NCBI GenBank assembly: GCA_963812415.1
Contig: CAWEVH010000043.1
Coordinates: forward strand, 253,808-317,807
DNA: 64,000 nucleotides
Reading direction: 5' to 3'
Origin: JACVRW01 sp963812415
GTDB lineage: Bacteria > Actinomycetota > Thermoleophilia > Solirubrobacterales > Thermoleophilaceae
Part shown: positions 16,944 to 25,463 of the stretch, one piece after another
How the letters are laid out: each line of letters starts with the position of its first letter
How positions within the stretch are numbered: position 1 is the first letter of the stretch
Notes under the pieces: model-generated
Told to the model about the DNA's origin: nothing
The model's database searches: none
What the model saw: the letters and a program-made list of their open reading frames with translations, nothing else
Program-made: the position numbers and the translations under genes

Positions 16944-18653
16944 CTAGACCAAACGTCCAGGTCGAGCCTCGGACTCCGCTGTGCGAGCGGCCGCGGAGTA
17001 CGCGGAGAAGCTCGCCGCCAGGAAGAGCGGGGCGATCCAGACGAGGTAGAAGTAGAACCAGTTCGGCGCCGGCAGCTGCACCGCGACGATCACCGCCGCC
17101 GCGAGCGCCACGACCTGGCGCGGCTCGCGCCGGCGCGGCACGAACGCAACCGCGACGGCCAGCGCGGCGGCGCCCGCCTTGAGCAGCGGCTGGAGCCAGT
17201 CGAGCGACGGGTGGAGCGCCCAGAGGCTGAACGGGGAGCCGCGCCCGAGCTGGAAGCCGATCGTCGTGTCGTACAGCTCGCGCAGGCCGCCGTCGGGCAC
17301 GAAGGGGAGCACGGCGACGACAGCGACGGCGCAGAACGCGAGCGTGAAGGCGAGCCACGACCGGGAGCGCCGCTCGCCCGTCCCCGAGGCCAGCAGCGGG
17401 GCGAGCGCCAGCGGCACGAACTTCGCCGCCGCGGCGAGCGCCAGCAGCGCGCCGCGTCCCGGCGGCGAGCGCAGCGCCACCAGCGCGAACACGAGCAGGG
17501 CGGCGACCAGGCCGTCGTTGGTGTTCTCCTGGAGCACGAGCAGCGAGAACGGGTAGGCCGCCCAGGCGAAGGCGAGCGCGAGGCCGAGCCGCCTGCCGGC
17601 CGCTCCCGCCTGGAGGGTCGAGCCGAGCAGCATCAGGCCGATGATCGTGAGCAGGTCGAACGCGACCGCCGCGGCGTGCGCGGCCGGCACGGCGCCCCAG
17701 CTTCCGTCCCAGGGCAGCAGCGCCTCAAACGGCAGGTAGGCGAGATACGCGACCGGCCCGTAGGTGTCGCCGTGCACCTCGTTCTGCACGTAGAGCTCCT
17801 CGCCGTGCGCGATTCGGTCGGCGCCGACCGTACTCGCGTAGCCCACGTCGATCACGGTCGAGTCCTGCACGTTGAGCCCGACCCGGAAGGCCACGAGCAG
17901 CACGAGGCCGACCGCCAGCCAGCGCATCGGCAGCCAGGGCACGAGCGCCTCCCGCAACCGGGGCCGCGGCCTGAACCCGGCCAGCAGCGCGCGCACAAGC
18001 AGGTAGGCGAGCAGCGGGTACACGAGCGGCACCGAGACCTCGATGCGGCCCTGGTTGAAGTAGAGCTGGGAGAGGCCGAATGCGAGCAGCACCAGCAGGT
18101 CGAGGTGGACCAGCCGCAGCGGCCGGCGCGGGTCGACGAAGGGCAGCAGGAAGAGCGCCGCCAGCGGCAGCCAGACCCATGGCTTGTTGAGGGAGCGGCC
18201 CAGCGAGGGCTCGCCGCCGCGGGCCAGCGGGGTGGCGGCCTGCGGGCCGGTCCAGACCTCGAGCACCTCGCCGCTCACACCGCTCACGACCACCTCGACG
18301 CGGATGTCGCTGCCGTACTGCGAGCGCTCGAGGGGCGTGAAGTAGCCGACCAGGTAGGTGGGCGCATCGCCGCCGGCGGTGGGCACGGCGACGGTCGCGC
18401 GCAGGCCGGGGTGCTCGCGGCGTGCCGCTTGCACGGCCTCCGCGCCCTCCGCCGCCGCACGCGCCTCGTTCGGGGCCACGGCGAACCCGGGCGGTGGCTC
18501 GGTGGGCGAGGGCGGCACGACCGACTGCGGCACGAGCGCGTCCTGCTGCGCACGCGCCGGCGCCGCCGGCAGCATCAGGACGAGGAGCGCGGTCAGAACG
18601 GCCGCAAGGGCGGGCAGCAGCGGGCGGGCCCGCGATATGGCGGGAGGGGACAT
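16944..18653 (-). CDS. Polytopic membrane glycosyltransferase-like protein (GT-C/DUF2029-like) with extracytoplasmic N-terminal domain
   Basis: ATG 18653 (569 residues) begins with a signal-like helix ending PAAPARAQQ. A domain of about 110 residues outside the membrane follows (VGYFTPLERSQYGSDIRVEV). About eleven further membrane helices carry GT-C features: an acidic loop after the first helices (INVQD-like GLNVQDSTVIDVGY), YGPVAYLAYLPFE, LVLQENTNDG and a late LPAPNWFYFYL. Such enzymes transfer sugars from polyprenyl phosphates outside the membrane. The position just upstream of the pilin suggests pilin or cell-surface glycosylation, but that is only inference from neighbourhood. Confidence 0.7.
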   Translation of the reverse strand: MSPPAISRARPLLPALAAVLTALLVLMLPAAPARAQQDALVPQSVVPPSPTEPPPGFAVAPNEARAAAEGAEAVQAARREHPGLRATVAVPTAGGDAPTYLVGYFTPLERSQYGSDIRVEVVVSGVSGEVLEVWTGPQAATPLARGGEPSLGRSLNKPWVWLPLAALFLLPFVDPRRPLRLVHLDLLVLLAFGLSQLYFNQGRIEVSVPLVYPLLAYLLVRALLAGFRPRPRLREALVPWLPMRWLAVGLVLLVAFRVGLNVQDSTVIDVGYASTVGADRIAHGEELYVQNEVHGDTYGPVAYLAYLPFEALLPWDGSWGAVPAAHAAAVAFDLLTIIGLMLLGSTLQAGAAGRRLGLALAFAWAAYPFSLLVLQENTNDGLVAALLVFALVALRSPPGRGALLALAAAAKFVPLALAPLLASGTGERRSRSWLAFTLAFCAVAVVAVLPFVPDGGLRELYDTTIGFQLGRGSPFSLWALHPSLDWLQPLLKAGAAALAVAVAFVPRRREPRQVVALAAAVIVAVQLPAPNWFYFYLVWIAPLFLAASFSAYSAAARTAESEARPGRLV

Positions 18654-18725
18654 CTGCACTCGCTATCGGACAGAGGCCGAGCGAGCTTGATAGCCGGGCC
18701 GCGGCGCTCCCCTATCGTCGGGAGC

Positions 18726-19157
18726 GTGCACGTCCGCCGCGCCCTGCTCCTGTTCGCGATCGTGCTGGGCCTCGCGGCGCTCACGGCGTCGCTCTCGCGC
18801 CCGCGCGAGGAGGACCCGCCGAAGCCCCAGACGGCGCCCAGCAGCGAGCCGACCACGCCTCGCGCGTCGCCGGGTCCTGCCCCCTCGCCGCCGGAGGAGC
18901 TTGCCTTCGACGCGGCCGAGGACGACGTGCTGGAGCTCGACGAGGGGCGCCCAGCGACCCTCGAGGTGAGCGTCGACGAGGCCGGCCAGGTCGAGATCCC
19001 GCTGCTCGGCCTGAGCGCCTCCGCCGAGCCGCTCACGCCCGCGCGCTTCGACGTGCTGCCCTCCGAGTCGGGCCGCTACGAGCTCACGTTCACACCCGCC
19101 GCCGGCGACGAGTCGCGGCCGGCCGGGACGCTCGACGTGGTCCCGCGCGACGAGTGA
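18726..19157 (+). CDS. Secreted or membrane-anchored protein with a cupredoxin/Ig-like beta domain
   Basis: GTG 18726 gives 143 residues: a hydrophobic N-terminal helix (LLLFAIVLGLAALTA), a Pro/Ser-rich linker, then a compact all-beta region of about 80 residues (PATLEVSVDEAGQVEIPLLG to GRYELTFTPAAGDE). The pattern resembles the plastocyanin/cupredoxin-like domains of cell-envelope proteins, but no copper ligands (His, Cys, Met) are visible. It is divergent from the membrane glycosyltransferase and overlaps the following lipoprotein gene by GTGA. No function is recognised. Confidence 0.6.
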   Translation: MHVRRALLLFAIVLGLAALTASLSRPREEDPPKPQTAPSSEPTTPRASPGPAPSPPEELAFDAAEDDVLELDEGRPATLEVSVDEAGQVEIPLLGLSASAEPLTPARFDVLPSESGRYELTFTPAAGDESRPAGTLDVVPRDE

Positions 19158-19588
19158 GGCGGCTGGGCGCGGCCGCCCTCGTCGCGGCCGGGCTACTGGC
19201 CGCGGGCTGCGCGGACGACGAGGCCGCTCCCGCGGTCGAGCGCACCGCCCCGCCCGAGCCGCGCACGACGCGGGCGGAGCGGCCGAGCCCGAGGCTGCGG
19301 GAGGTGCGCTGCCGCGCCTCGGAGAGCGGCTGCCGCAGCGCCAGCGGTCGCATCATCTACGTGGAGCGGGTGGACCCCGACGGCGACGGCGACGCTCACT
19401 TCGTGCTCGCCTCGAAGGACTCGATCACGGCGCCCGGCATCTCCGTGATCGACGTGCGCAAGGGGCTGCGGCCCTCGCCGCTTCCCGGTCCGGGCGACCT
19501 GCTGAGCGCCGCCGGCCCGGTCTTCGAGGGCTCCTACGGCCAGCGCCAGATCCAGGCCGTCAGGCTCAGCGTGGCCGTCCGCGACTGA
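19154..19588 (+). CDS. Putative lipoprotein of unknown function
   Basis: GTG 19154 overlaps the previous stop. The 144-residue product has a lipoprotein signal peptide ending LAAGC followed by an acidic DDEAAP linker. The mature part starts around REVRCRASESGC with a likely disulfide pair and continues RIIYVERVDPDGDGDAHFVL. The DPDGDGD stretch resembles calcium-binding or nucleic-acid-binding OB-like loops in exported proteins. It ends overlapping the convergent HIRAN gene by 23 bp. The function is not recognised. Confidence 0.6.
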   Translation: MRRLGAAALVAAGLLAAGCADDEAAPAVERTAPPEPRTTRAERPSPRLREVRCRASESGCRSASGRIIYVERVDPDGDGDAHFVLASKDSITAPGISVIDVRKGLRPSPLPGPGDLLSAAGPVFEGSYGQRQIQAVRLSVAVRD

Positions 19589-20075
19589 CCTTGCGCAGCT
19601 CGATCGCCTCGGCTCGTCCGAGCAGCATCGTGAGCCCGGTGCGGGGCTCCCTCGGGGAGCGCCGCTGCTCGCGCAGGCAGAGCGCCGACCACGCCGTGCC
19701 CTCGTCGAGCTCGGGCGCGAGCTCGGCGGCCAGCTCGCGCGGCACGAAGCCGACCTGCTCGCCGCCGCCGGCGACGTTCACCGCCACCGCGTTCGGGTCG
19801 TACGGGTTGTCCGCTTCGCGCCGCAGCTCGAGCGGCCGGCCGGGGGCGGCCTCCTCGGAGGCGAGCGCCTCCGGGTGGAAGCGGGCGGCGCCCGCGACGG
19901 CGGCCACGCGGAGGCCCCGTCCGGCGAGCTCCGGGTCGTCGCGGGAGAGGTAGCGCCCGTCGGCGGGGTCGACCGGGTGGTATCCGGCAAGCCACACGGC
20001 CCCGCCCTCGTCCGGATACCAGTAGCGCTCCTCGAAGGTCACGTCGACCACGAGCGGACGTGTGGCCGGCGACAT
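19566..20075 (-). CDS. HIRAN-domain protein
   Basis: ATG 20075 lies 1 bp past the stop of the SNF2 helicase gene, giving 169 residues. The second half has the HIRAN pattern: LELRREADNPYDPNAVAVNV, then GEQVGFVPRELAAELAPELD. HIRAN domains bind DNA ends or 3-prime single-stranded DNA and in eukaryotic HLTF and Rad5 are fused to SNF2 helicases. Here the same pair is encoded as two tightly spaced genes. The N-terminal 60 residues (VVDVTFEERYWYPDEGG) are not recognised. Confidence 0.8.
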   Translation of the reverse strand: MSPATRPLVVDVTFEERYWYPDEGGAVWLAGYHPVDPADGRYLSRDDPELAGRGLRVAAVAGAARFHPEALASEEAAPGRPLELRREADNPYDPNAVAVNVAGGGEQVGFVPRELAAELAPELDEGTAWSALCLREQRRSPREPRTGLTMLLGRAEAIELRKVSRGRPR

Positions 20076-20076
20076 C

Positions 20077-22308
20077 TCAGGCGACGACGCGCAGGTGCCG
20101 GTAGGGCCGGCCGCGCAGCTGGCGCACCACCGTGTCGACAACGCGCTCCTCGTCGTGCACCTGACCGTCGGTGATCGCGTTGATCAGGTTGCGCTTGCGC
20201 GCGAGCACCTCCGCCATCATCTCGTCGATCGTGTCGGGGGCGAGCAGGTACCACGCGGTCACGGCGTTCTCCTGCCCGATGCGGTGCAGGCGGTCCTCGG
20301 CCTGGTCGTGACGCGCCGGCGTCCAGTCGAGCTCGAGGAAGGCGACGTTGGACGCGCGCGTGAGCGTGATCCCCTGGGAGGCCGCCTTGAGCGAGCACAC
20401 GATCAGCTGCGGGCCGTCGTCTCGCTGGAACGCGTCCACGGCGCGCTGGCGATTCGCGGTCGTGTCCGAGCCGAGGATGTGCGCGGCGCCCGGGAAGCGG
20501 TCGATCACCGAGCGCTGCATGGCGATGTGCTCGGCGAAGACGACGAGCGGCTCGCCGGATGCCATGAAGTCGTCGATCCAGGCAAGCGCGGTGGGCAGCT
20601 TGCCCCTCGCGGCCAGCTGCCGCAGGTTGTTGAGCCGCACGAGCTGCTCCGAGCGCAGCGCGGCCGCGACCTTGGCGTCGATCGTGCCCAGGTCGAGCGG
20701 CAAGCTCTGGAGCCAGGCGATCACGTCCTGCTCGGCCAGCCGGTACTCGTGCTCGTTCGAGAGCAGCACCGGCACGGTGTCGTGGCGCTTGGAGGGCAGC
20801 TGGGGCAGCACCTGCTTCTTCGTCCGCCGCACGTAGCAGCTGGCGCGCAGGTTCCAGTGCAGGCGGTCGTCGCTGCCCGCGCCGCGGAAGCGGCGCGTCA
20901 GGCGGGCGCCGCTGCCGAACTCGCCCAGGCGCCCCAGCACGCGCAGCTGGCTGATCAGCTCGTCCGCCCGATTCAGCACCGGCGTACCGGTGAGGGCGAG
21001 CCGCAGGGCCTCGTCGGGCAGCGCCTCCACGAGCTCGAGCGCGGCCTTCGTGCGCTGGGCGCGCGGGTTCTTGACGTAGTGCGACTCGTCGAGCACGAGC
21101 GCGCGCAGGCCGCGCCCGGCCAACCGCTCGAGATGCGCGTCGAGGATGTCGTAGTTGAGCACCACCAGCTCGGCCTGCTCGGCCTCCTCGCTCCAGGTCG
21201 CGTCGATGCGCCCGTCGAGCACCGCCACGCTGCGGTCCGGAAGCCAGTGGCGGGTCTCGCGCTGCCAGACGAGCTTCATGCTCGCGGGGCAGACCACGGC
21301 CGCGGGGAACGCGTCGTCCACCTCCAGCGTGGCCAGGGCCTGCACGGTCTTCCCGAGCCCCTGCTCGTCGGCGATGAAGGTCCGCCGCCGCTCGAGCGCG
21401 TAGCGCACGCCGGCGCGCTGGAAGGGATGCAGCTCGCCGCCGAGCACGAGCCCGTCGAGCTGGGCGTCCTCGGCGTAGGAGAGCGCGACCGTTCCGGAGG
21501 CGCGCTCGTGCTCTGCCACGAGCTCGCCGAGCAGCTCGGCCGCCGGCTCTTCCACCAGGACGCGCGGGTGCGAGCGCACGAAAGCGTCGAGGTCCAGGGC
21601 GAGCGCGGGATCGCCCGGCACGGCCACGCCCCAGGACGCGTCGCGCGTGAAGAAGCGCCCCGCCCGCCCGATCGGATGCGCCTCCGGGAGCCGCTTGAAG
21701 TCGCGCACGCAGCCCGGGTCCCAGATCGTGAAGAGCGCGACCTCGGGCTCCCCCTCGTCGGAGATCTCGAGCGTCAGCTCCGCCCCCGCCGGCTCGCGGC
21801 CGGCGCGGAGCTCCCGGGCGCAGAGGCGGGCGAGGTCGTCGAGCTGGGCGCCCTCGAGCCGCGACAGCTCGGTGGCCGCCTCGGCGCTGAACGCGAACAC
21901 GTGCCTGCCCTCCGCCACCTCGGTCCCGCCGGGAAGGTCCTCGGGTGGCTCGCCCGCCAGGGTGCGCATCACGAACACGCCCTCGCCCTCGCGGGCGAGC
22001 ACGGACACGAGTGCGCGAAAGCGGTCGGAGTCGGTCAGCCAGTCGAGCACCGCCGGGTCGGCCTCGAGGTGGCTGAAGCGCGCCAGCAGGACCTCGACCG
22101 ACTTGGCGATCCGCGCGTCGGCGGGCACGCGCCAGTGCTTGCGTCGCCAGTCGAACCAGCGTCCCGGGAGGCGCTTCACCGCCTCGTTCAGATCCTCGTC
22201 GAACGGATAGTCGAAGACGAGCTCCGGCTCGCGCGGGTTGTCGGCGAGCAGGGTGACTCGGCCCCCCTGAGGAGCCGAGCCGGCCGTCTGGGTCGGATCG
22301 GACGCCAA
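20077..22308 (-). CDS. SNF2-family helicase with HARP-like N-terminal domain (SMARCAL1-like)
   Basis: The 743-residue protein has an N-terminal motif at about residues 31-62 (FDYPFDEDLNEAVKRLPG then WRRKHWRVP) that resembles the HARP domain of the annealing helicase SMARCAL1. The SNF2 motor follows: Walker A DEQGLGKT at 314-321, motif II DESH at 407-410, the GTP motif near 440 and the motif VI-type DRLHRIGQ near the end. These enzymes re-anneal or remodel stalled forks using ATP. The 3-prime neighbour encodes a HIRAN domain, so a two-part fork-remodelling system is likely. The stop is separated by 1 bp from the HIRAN start. Confidence 0.88.
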   Translation of the reverse strand: MASDPTQTAGSAPQGGRVTLLADNPREPELVFDYPFDEDLNEAVKRLPGRWFDWRRKHWRVPADARIAKSVEVLLARFSHLEADPAVLDWLTDSDRFRALVSVLAREGEGVFVMRTLAGEPPEDLPGGTEVAEGRHVFAFSAEAATELSRLEGAQLDDLARLCARELRAGREPAGAELTLEISDEGEPEVALFTIWDPGCVRDFKRLPEAHPIGRAGRFFTRDASWGVAVPGDPALALDLDAFVRSHPRVLVEEPAAELLGELVAEHERASGTVALSYAEDAQLDGLVLGGELHPFQRAGVRYALERRRTFIADEQGLGKTVQALATLEVDDAFPAAVVCPASMKLVWQRETRHWLPDRSVAVLDGRIDATWSEEAEQAELVVLNYDILDAHLERLAGRGLRALVLDESHYVKNPRAQRTKAALELVEALPDEALRLALTGTPVLNRADELISQLRVLGRLGEFGSGARLTRRFRGAGSDDRLHWNLRASCYVRRTKKQVLPQLPSKRHDTVPVLLSNEHEYRLAEQDVIAWLQSLPLDLGTIDAKVAAALRSEQLVRLNNLRQLAARGKLPTALAWIDDFMASGEPLVVFAEHIAMQRSVIDRFPGAAHILGSDTTANRQRAVDAFQRDDGPQLIVCSLKAASQGITLTRASNVAFLELDWTPARHDQAEDRLHRIGQENAVTAWYLLAPDTIDEMMAEVLARKRNLINAITDGQVHDEERVVDTVVRQLRGRPYRHLRVVA

Positions 22309-22398
22309 ACGAGTGAGACTACCCGCCCGCGCGTCGGACGGCTACACCAAAGCCGCCTGCGCCGGGTCTCCTCGGCGCGTACGCTTGGCGGCCTCGCG

Positions 22399-23347
22399 AT
22401 GGCGACCGGACAGAGAGTGGTGGTGGCTTGCGCGCTCCCGACGCTGGGGCTCGACCTGCTGCGGCAGCGGTGCGTCGTGGAAGCCGGCGGCTGGCGGCCG
22501 GATCGAAGCTGGCTCCAGCAGCACGTGCCGGGCGCCGTGGCGCTCGTGACCGACCCAAGCGTCCCCGTCGATGCCGAGCTCCTCGACCTTGCCGGTGGGT
22601 CCGTGAAGGTGGTTGCCAACTTCGCGGTCGGCTACGACAACCTCGACCTCGACGCCATCCGCGAGCGAGGTATCCGAGCCACCAACACGCCGGACGTGCT
22701 CACGGGCGCCACCGCGGAGCTCGCGGTCGCGCTCCTGCTGGCAGCGGCACGACGGATCGCCGAGGCCGACGCGCTCGTCCGCGCCGGCCGCTGGCCGGCT
22801 GAGGAGGCGCTCCTCGGGCGCGAGCTCGCCGGCGCGACCGTCGGCCTGGTGGGATTCGGACGCATCGCCCAGCGCGTTGCGGAGCTTCTTCGCGGGTTCG
22901 AGGTACGGCTGCTGTTCGCCTCGCGCTCAGAGCCCCGCCAGCGACACGGCGCCGAGCGCTGCGAGCTCGATGACCTCTTGGCCGGCTCGGACTTCGTGAG
23001 CGTCCACGTGCCGCTCACGGCCGAGACGCGACACCTGATCGACGCGACCCGCCTGGCCCGAGATGAGGCGCGGGGCGATCCTGGTGAACACGAGCCGCGG
23101 CGCCGTGGTCGACACGGAGGCGCTGATAGACGCCTTACGCTCCGGCCACCTCGGGGCAGCCGGCCTGGATGTCTACGAGGACGAGCCGCATGTTCCGGCC
23201 GAGCTGCTCGAGCTGCCAAACACGGTGCTGCTCCCCCACGTCGGCTCGGCGACGAGCGCCACGAGAGACGCCATGGCACAGCTCTGCGTCGAGAACGTGA
23301 TCGCCGTCCTCGATGGGCGCGAGCCGCCCGCCCGCTGGTTTAGCTGA
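22399..23347 (+). CDS. D-isomer 2-hydroxyacid dehydrogenase (glyoxylate/hydroxypyruvate reductase-like), one frame change
   Basis: ATG 22399 begins a standard D-2-hydroxyacid dehydrogenase of about 315 residues. The substrate-domain part FAVGYDNLDLDAIRERGI, the NAD-binding GATVGLVGFGRIAQRVAELL and FVSVHVPLTAETRHLI are in one frame. Near 23060 the frame changes and the gene continues MRRGAILVNTSRGAVVDTEA and LLPHVGSATSATRDAM. The catalytic Arg lies in VNTSRG and the His in LLPHVGSA. It would reduce glyoxylate or hydroxypyruvate with NAD(P)H. It is divergent from the SNF2 gene. Confidence 0.85.
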
Positions 23348-23533
23348 TGTGGGTTGGCGCTTCGCCAGGGCGGCGTCGGGCATTCGTACTGCGTTGACCC
23401 CACATGATGGGGTGAAGTCAGGACAAACCCGCTTCATTCTTCTGCCCGGGTGGCGACGCGGGCGAACCACGGCCGCGTCCAGCCCCCTGCCGTCGTTCAG
23501 GCCGCGGCAGCCCGGCGCGCCGCGTCAACCCAT

Positions 23534-24415
23534 CTAGGCCGGATGACCCACGGCGAATCGGCGTTGAAAGACGAGCGTCAGCGTGCCCGCAACCAGGAGG
23601 AGGGCGATATTGACCCCGAGGACGGCCAGTGCACCCAGGGCCTCGCTCGGCTCCCCTACGCCTGCGGCGACCCCGAGATAGGCCGCGGCCGGGATCGTGG
23701 TGATCGAGATGGCCACCCCCACGGCCGAGCTCGCCCGCGTTTCCTGGGCGAGCATTCCGGCGACCCCCGCCGCGAGCGCCACTCCGATGGTCGCGTCGTT
23801 CACGGTCGTCAGTCCGGAGAGAGCGGACTCGCCGACCACGAAATCGGATGGAAGGAGATCGAGTGCGTCGAGGAGCGCCCCGAGCAGCGCCGCCGTCAGG
23901 CACGTCGCCCCCATTCCCACGGCCAACGTCACGAGCGCGCGGCGGACGAGCACGCCGCGGCGACTCGCCAAGCCGACGCAGGCCGCGGTGATCGGCAGTA
24001 GGTCGGGGCTGACCGCCATCGCACCGACGATCAGGATCTCGTTCGCCTCGATCACGCCAAAGGCCGCGATGACGCCGGCGGCGACCATGAAGACGAGATA
24101 GCGCGCGACCGGCCGGGCGTTCGCCCGGGCCCGTCCGAGCACGTCGGCCCAGATGAGGCTCGCGGAGCGTCCGGGCCGGATTGGGCCGATCTCGTCGAGC
24201 CGGGCGAGCATGATGTCGTCCTCGTGCACCCCGCTGTTGACGAGCAGCTCGAGCACACTGTCCGCCCGCTCGGCGGAGACCTCCGCGGTGAGCAGGACGT
24301 GGCCGGCACGCACGCCCTGCGCGAGCGCCACGTTCCGAGCCGCGCCGTGGTCCTCGAGCCCCTCGCCGATCTTCGTGAGCGAGTCGGCAGGACCGTAGAC
24401 CCTGAGGTGGAGCAT
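23534..24415 (-). CDS. DUF389 family membrane protein
   Basis: The 293 residues comprise an N-terminal ACT-like soluble domain (MLHLRVYGPADSLTKIGEGL to about residue 75) and a six- to seven-helix membrane domain. The family block is AAFGVIEANEILIVGAMAVSPDLLPITA, and a second conserved loop is VNDATIGVALAAGVAGMLA. DUF389 proteins are widespread in actinobacteria; no transport activity is established. The gene is 3 bp downstream of the cyclase-family gene on the same strand. The preceding 187 bp (23348-23533) holds nothing recognisable. Confidence 0.85.
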   Translation of the reverse strand: MLHLRVYGPADSLTKIGEGLEDHGAARNVALAQGVRAGHVLLTAEVSAERADSVLELLVNSGVHEDDIMLARLDEIGPIRPGRSASLIWADVLGRARANARPVARYLVFMVAAGVIAAFGVIEANEILIVGAMAVSPDLLPITAACVGLASRRGVLVRRALVTLAVGMGATCLTAALLGALLDALDLLPSDFVVGESALSGLTTVNDATIGVALAAGVAGMLAQETRASSAVGVAISITTIPAAAYLGVAAGVGEPSEALGALAVLGVNIALLLVAGTLTLVFQRRFAVGHPA

Positions 24416-24418
24416 TCT

Positions 24419-25345
24419 TCAGAGAATCGCCGTCGGATTGATCGGGGAACCGGTGCCGCCGTCTATCCGCAACGGAGCGGCGGCGAACAGGAACTCCCAC
24501 CGGCCGACGGCCTCGCAGTAGCGCGTGAGGTCCTCGAACTGGAGGTAGTCCAGGAGGTGGACGCCCATAGCGTTGAGCGCGAGGACGTGAATCGGGAACG
24601 CCACCCCTTCCGTCGTGCTCGGAGCGGTGTCGCTGTTGCCGTCCGACCCGAGCGCGGCGATGCGACGGTCCGCGAGAAAGGTCGCGACCGTGGGGTGCAG
24701 ACCCGCCTTCGCCCGCTGCGTGTCCCACGGTCCGAGCTCGGCCAGGCGCCGCGTGTGGCCCGTGCGGACGAGCAGGATGTCGCCGGGCCCCACCTCGACC
24801 GCCTGGGTGCGCTCGGCCGCCTCGAGGTCCTCGCGCAGGATGTGCTCGCCGGGCTCGACCCAGGGCACGCCGCGCGCACGCGGCACGTCGAGAAGCACGC
24901 CGCGGCCGACGAGGCCGTCCCTCAGCATTTCGATCGTCCCCGCCTGCGCGCCCGTCGCGGTCACCGATCCCTCAGGAGCTCCGTCGAACAGGAGGCCGTC
25001 GAAGCCGACGTGACAGAAAGCGTCGATGTGGCTGTGCCCGTCGTTGTGGTAGTCGACGCCGACGTAGTCCTTGGCGAAACGGAGGGAACCGGAGCCGATG
25101 TCGACGTCGGGCAGCATCGTCATGTGATGGTCGGCGGGCTCGGGCACGTCGGCGCGCGCCTCGGTCTGGAGCGGTTGACTGAGCGTGATCGTGGTCCCGC
25201 TCTGTACGAGCCGGGCCGCCGCGAGGATCCGATCCGGGGTGAGATGGTTCAGGGCCCCTCGCTCTCCAACCTCGCCCCAGCGGCCCCAGTTGGAGACTGC
25301 GTCGAACAGCTCACGGAACTCCTTGGCCGTCATGTCCACGCCCAT
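24419..25345 (-). CDS. Cyclase-family metal-dependent hydrolase (kynurenine formamidase-like fold)
   Basis: ATG 25345 gives about 308 residues; a second ATG at 25333 is equally possible and neither has a clear ribosome site. The metal-binding signature of the cyclase family (Pfam cyclase) is visible as GHSHIDAFCHVGFDG near residue 110. Further conserved parts are VEVGPGDILLVRTGH and a C-terminal Glu/His-poor region (FPIHVLALNAMGVHLLDYLQ). Members hydrolyse amides or cyclise polyketides. The long ALNHLTPDRILAAARLVQSG segment matches the larger subtype often annotated only as cyclase family protein. It is divergent from zwf. Confidence 0.83.
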   Translation of the reverse strand: MGVDMTAKEFRELFDAVSNWGRWGEVGERGALNHLTPDRILAAARLVQSGTTITLSQPLQTEARADVPEPADHHMTMLPDVDIGSGSLRFAKDYVGVDYHNDGHSHIDAFCHVGFDGLLFDGAPEGSVTATGAQAGTIEMLRDGLVGRGVLLDVPRARGVPWVEPGEHILREDLEAAERTQAVEVGPGDILLVRTGHTRRLAELGPWDTQRAKAGLHPTVATFLADRRIAALGSDGNSDTAPSTTEGVAFPIHVLALNAMGVHLLDYLQFEDLTRYCEAVGRWEFLFAAAPLRIDGGTGSPINPTAIL

Positions 25346-25388
25346 GTCAGTGCGCGCAGCGTACGGGTCGTCCCGGCTGGTGGTCCGA

Positions 25389-25407
25389 ATCACCCGAACC
25401 GGGTGAT
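25389..25407. promoter_or_regulatory. Perfect inverted repeat in the cyclase/zwf divergent region
   Basis: ATCACCCG, AAC, CGGGTGAT form a perfect 8-bp inverted repeat with a 3-bp centre. It lies 57 bp upstream of zwf and 44 bp upstream of the cyclase gene. There is no T-tract, so a regulator operator for one or both divergent units is more likely than a terminator. Confidence 0.5.
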
Positions 25408-25463
25408 GCGATCGAGGGGCCGCCGCCAGACAATCCGCAGGCTTCCCCGAAGGAAGGTTGCCT

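Noticed and set aside
20062..23343. A 1093-codon plus-strand open frame covering the SNF2 gene
   Set aside because: Its first three quarters are a reverse-strand shadow of the SNF2 helicase in GC-rich DNA and have no family pattern. Only the last part, from 22399, is real (2-hydroxyacid dehydrogenase).
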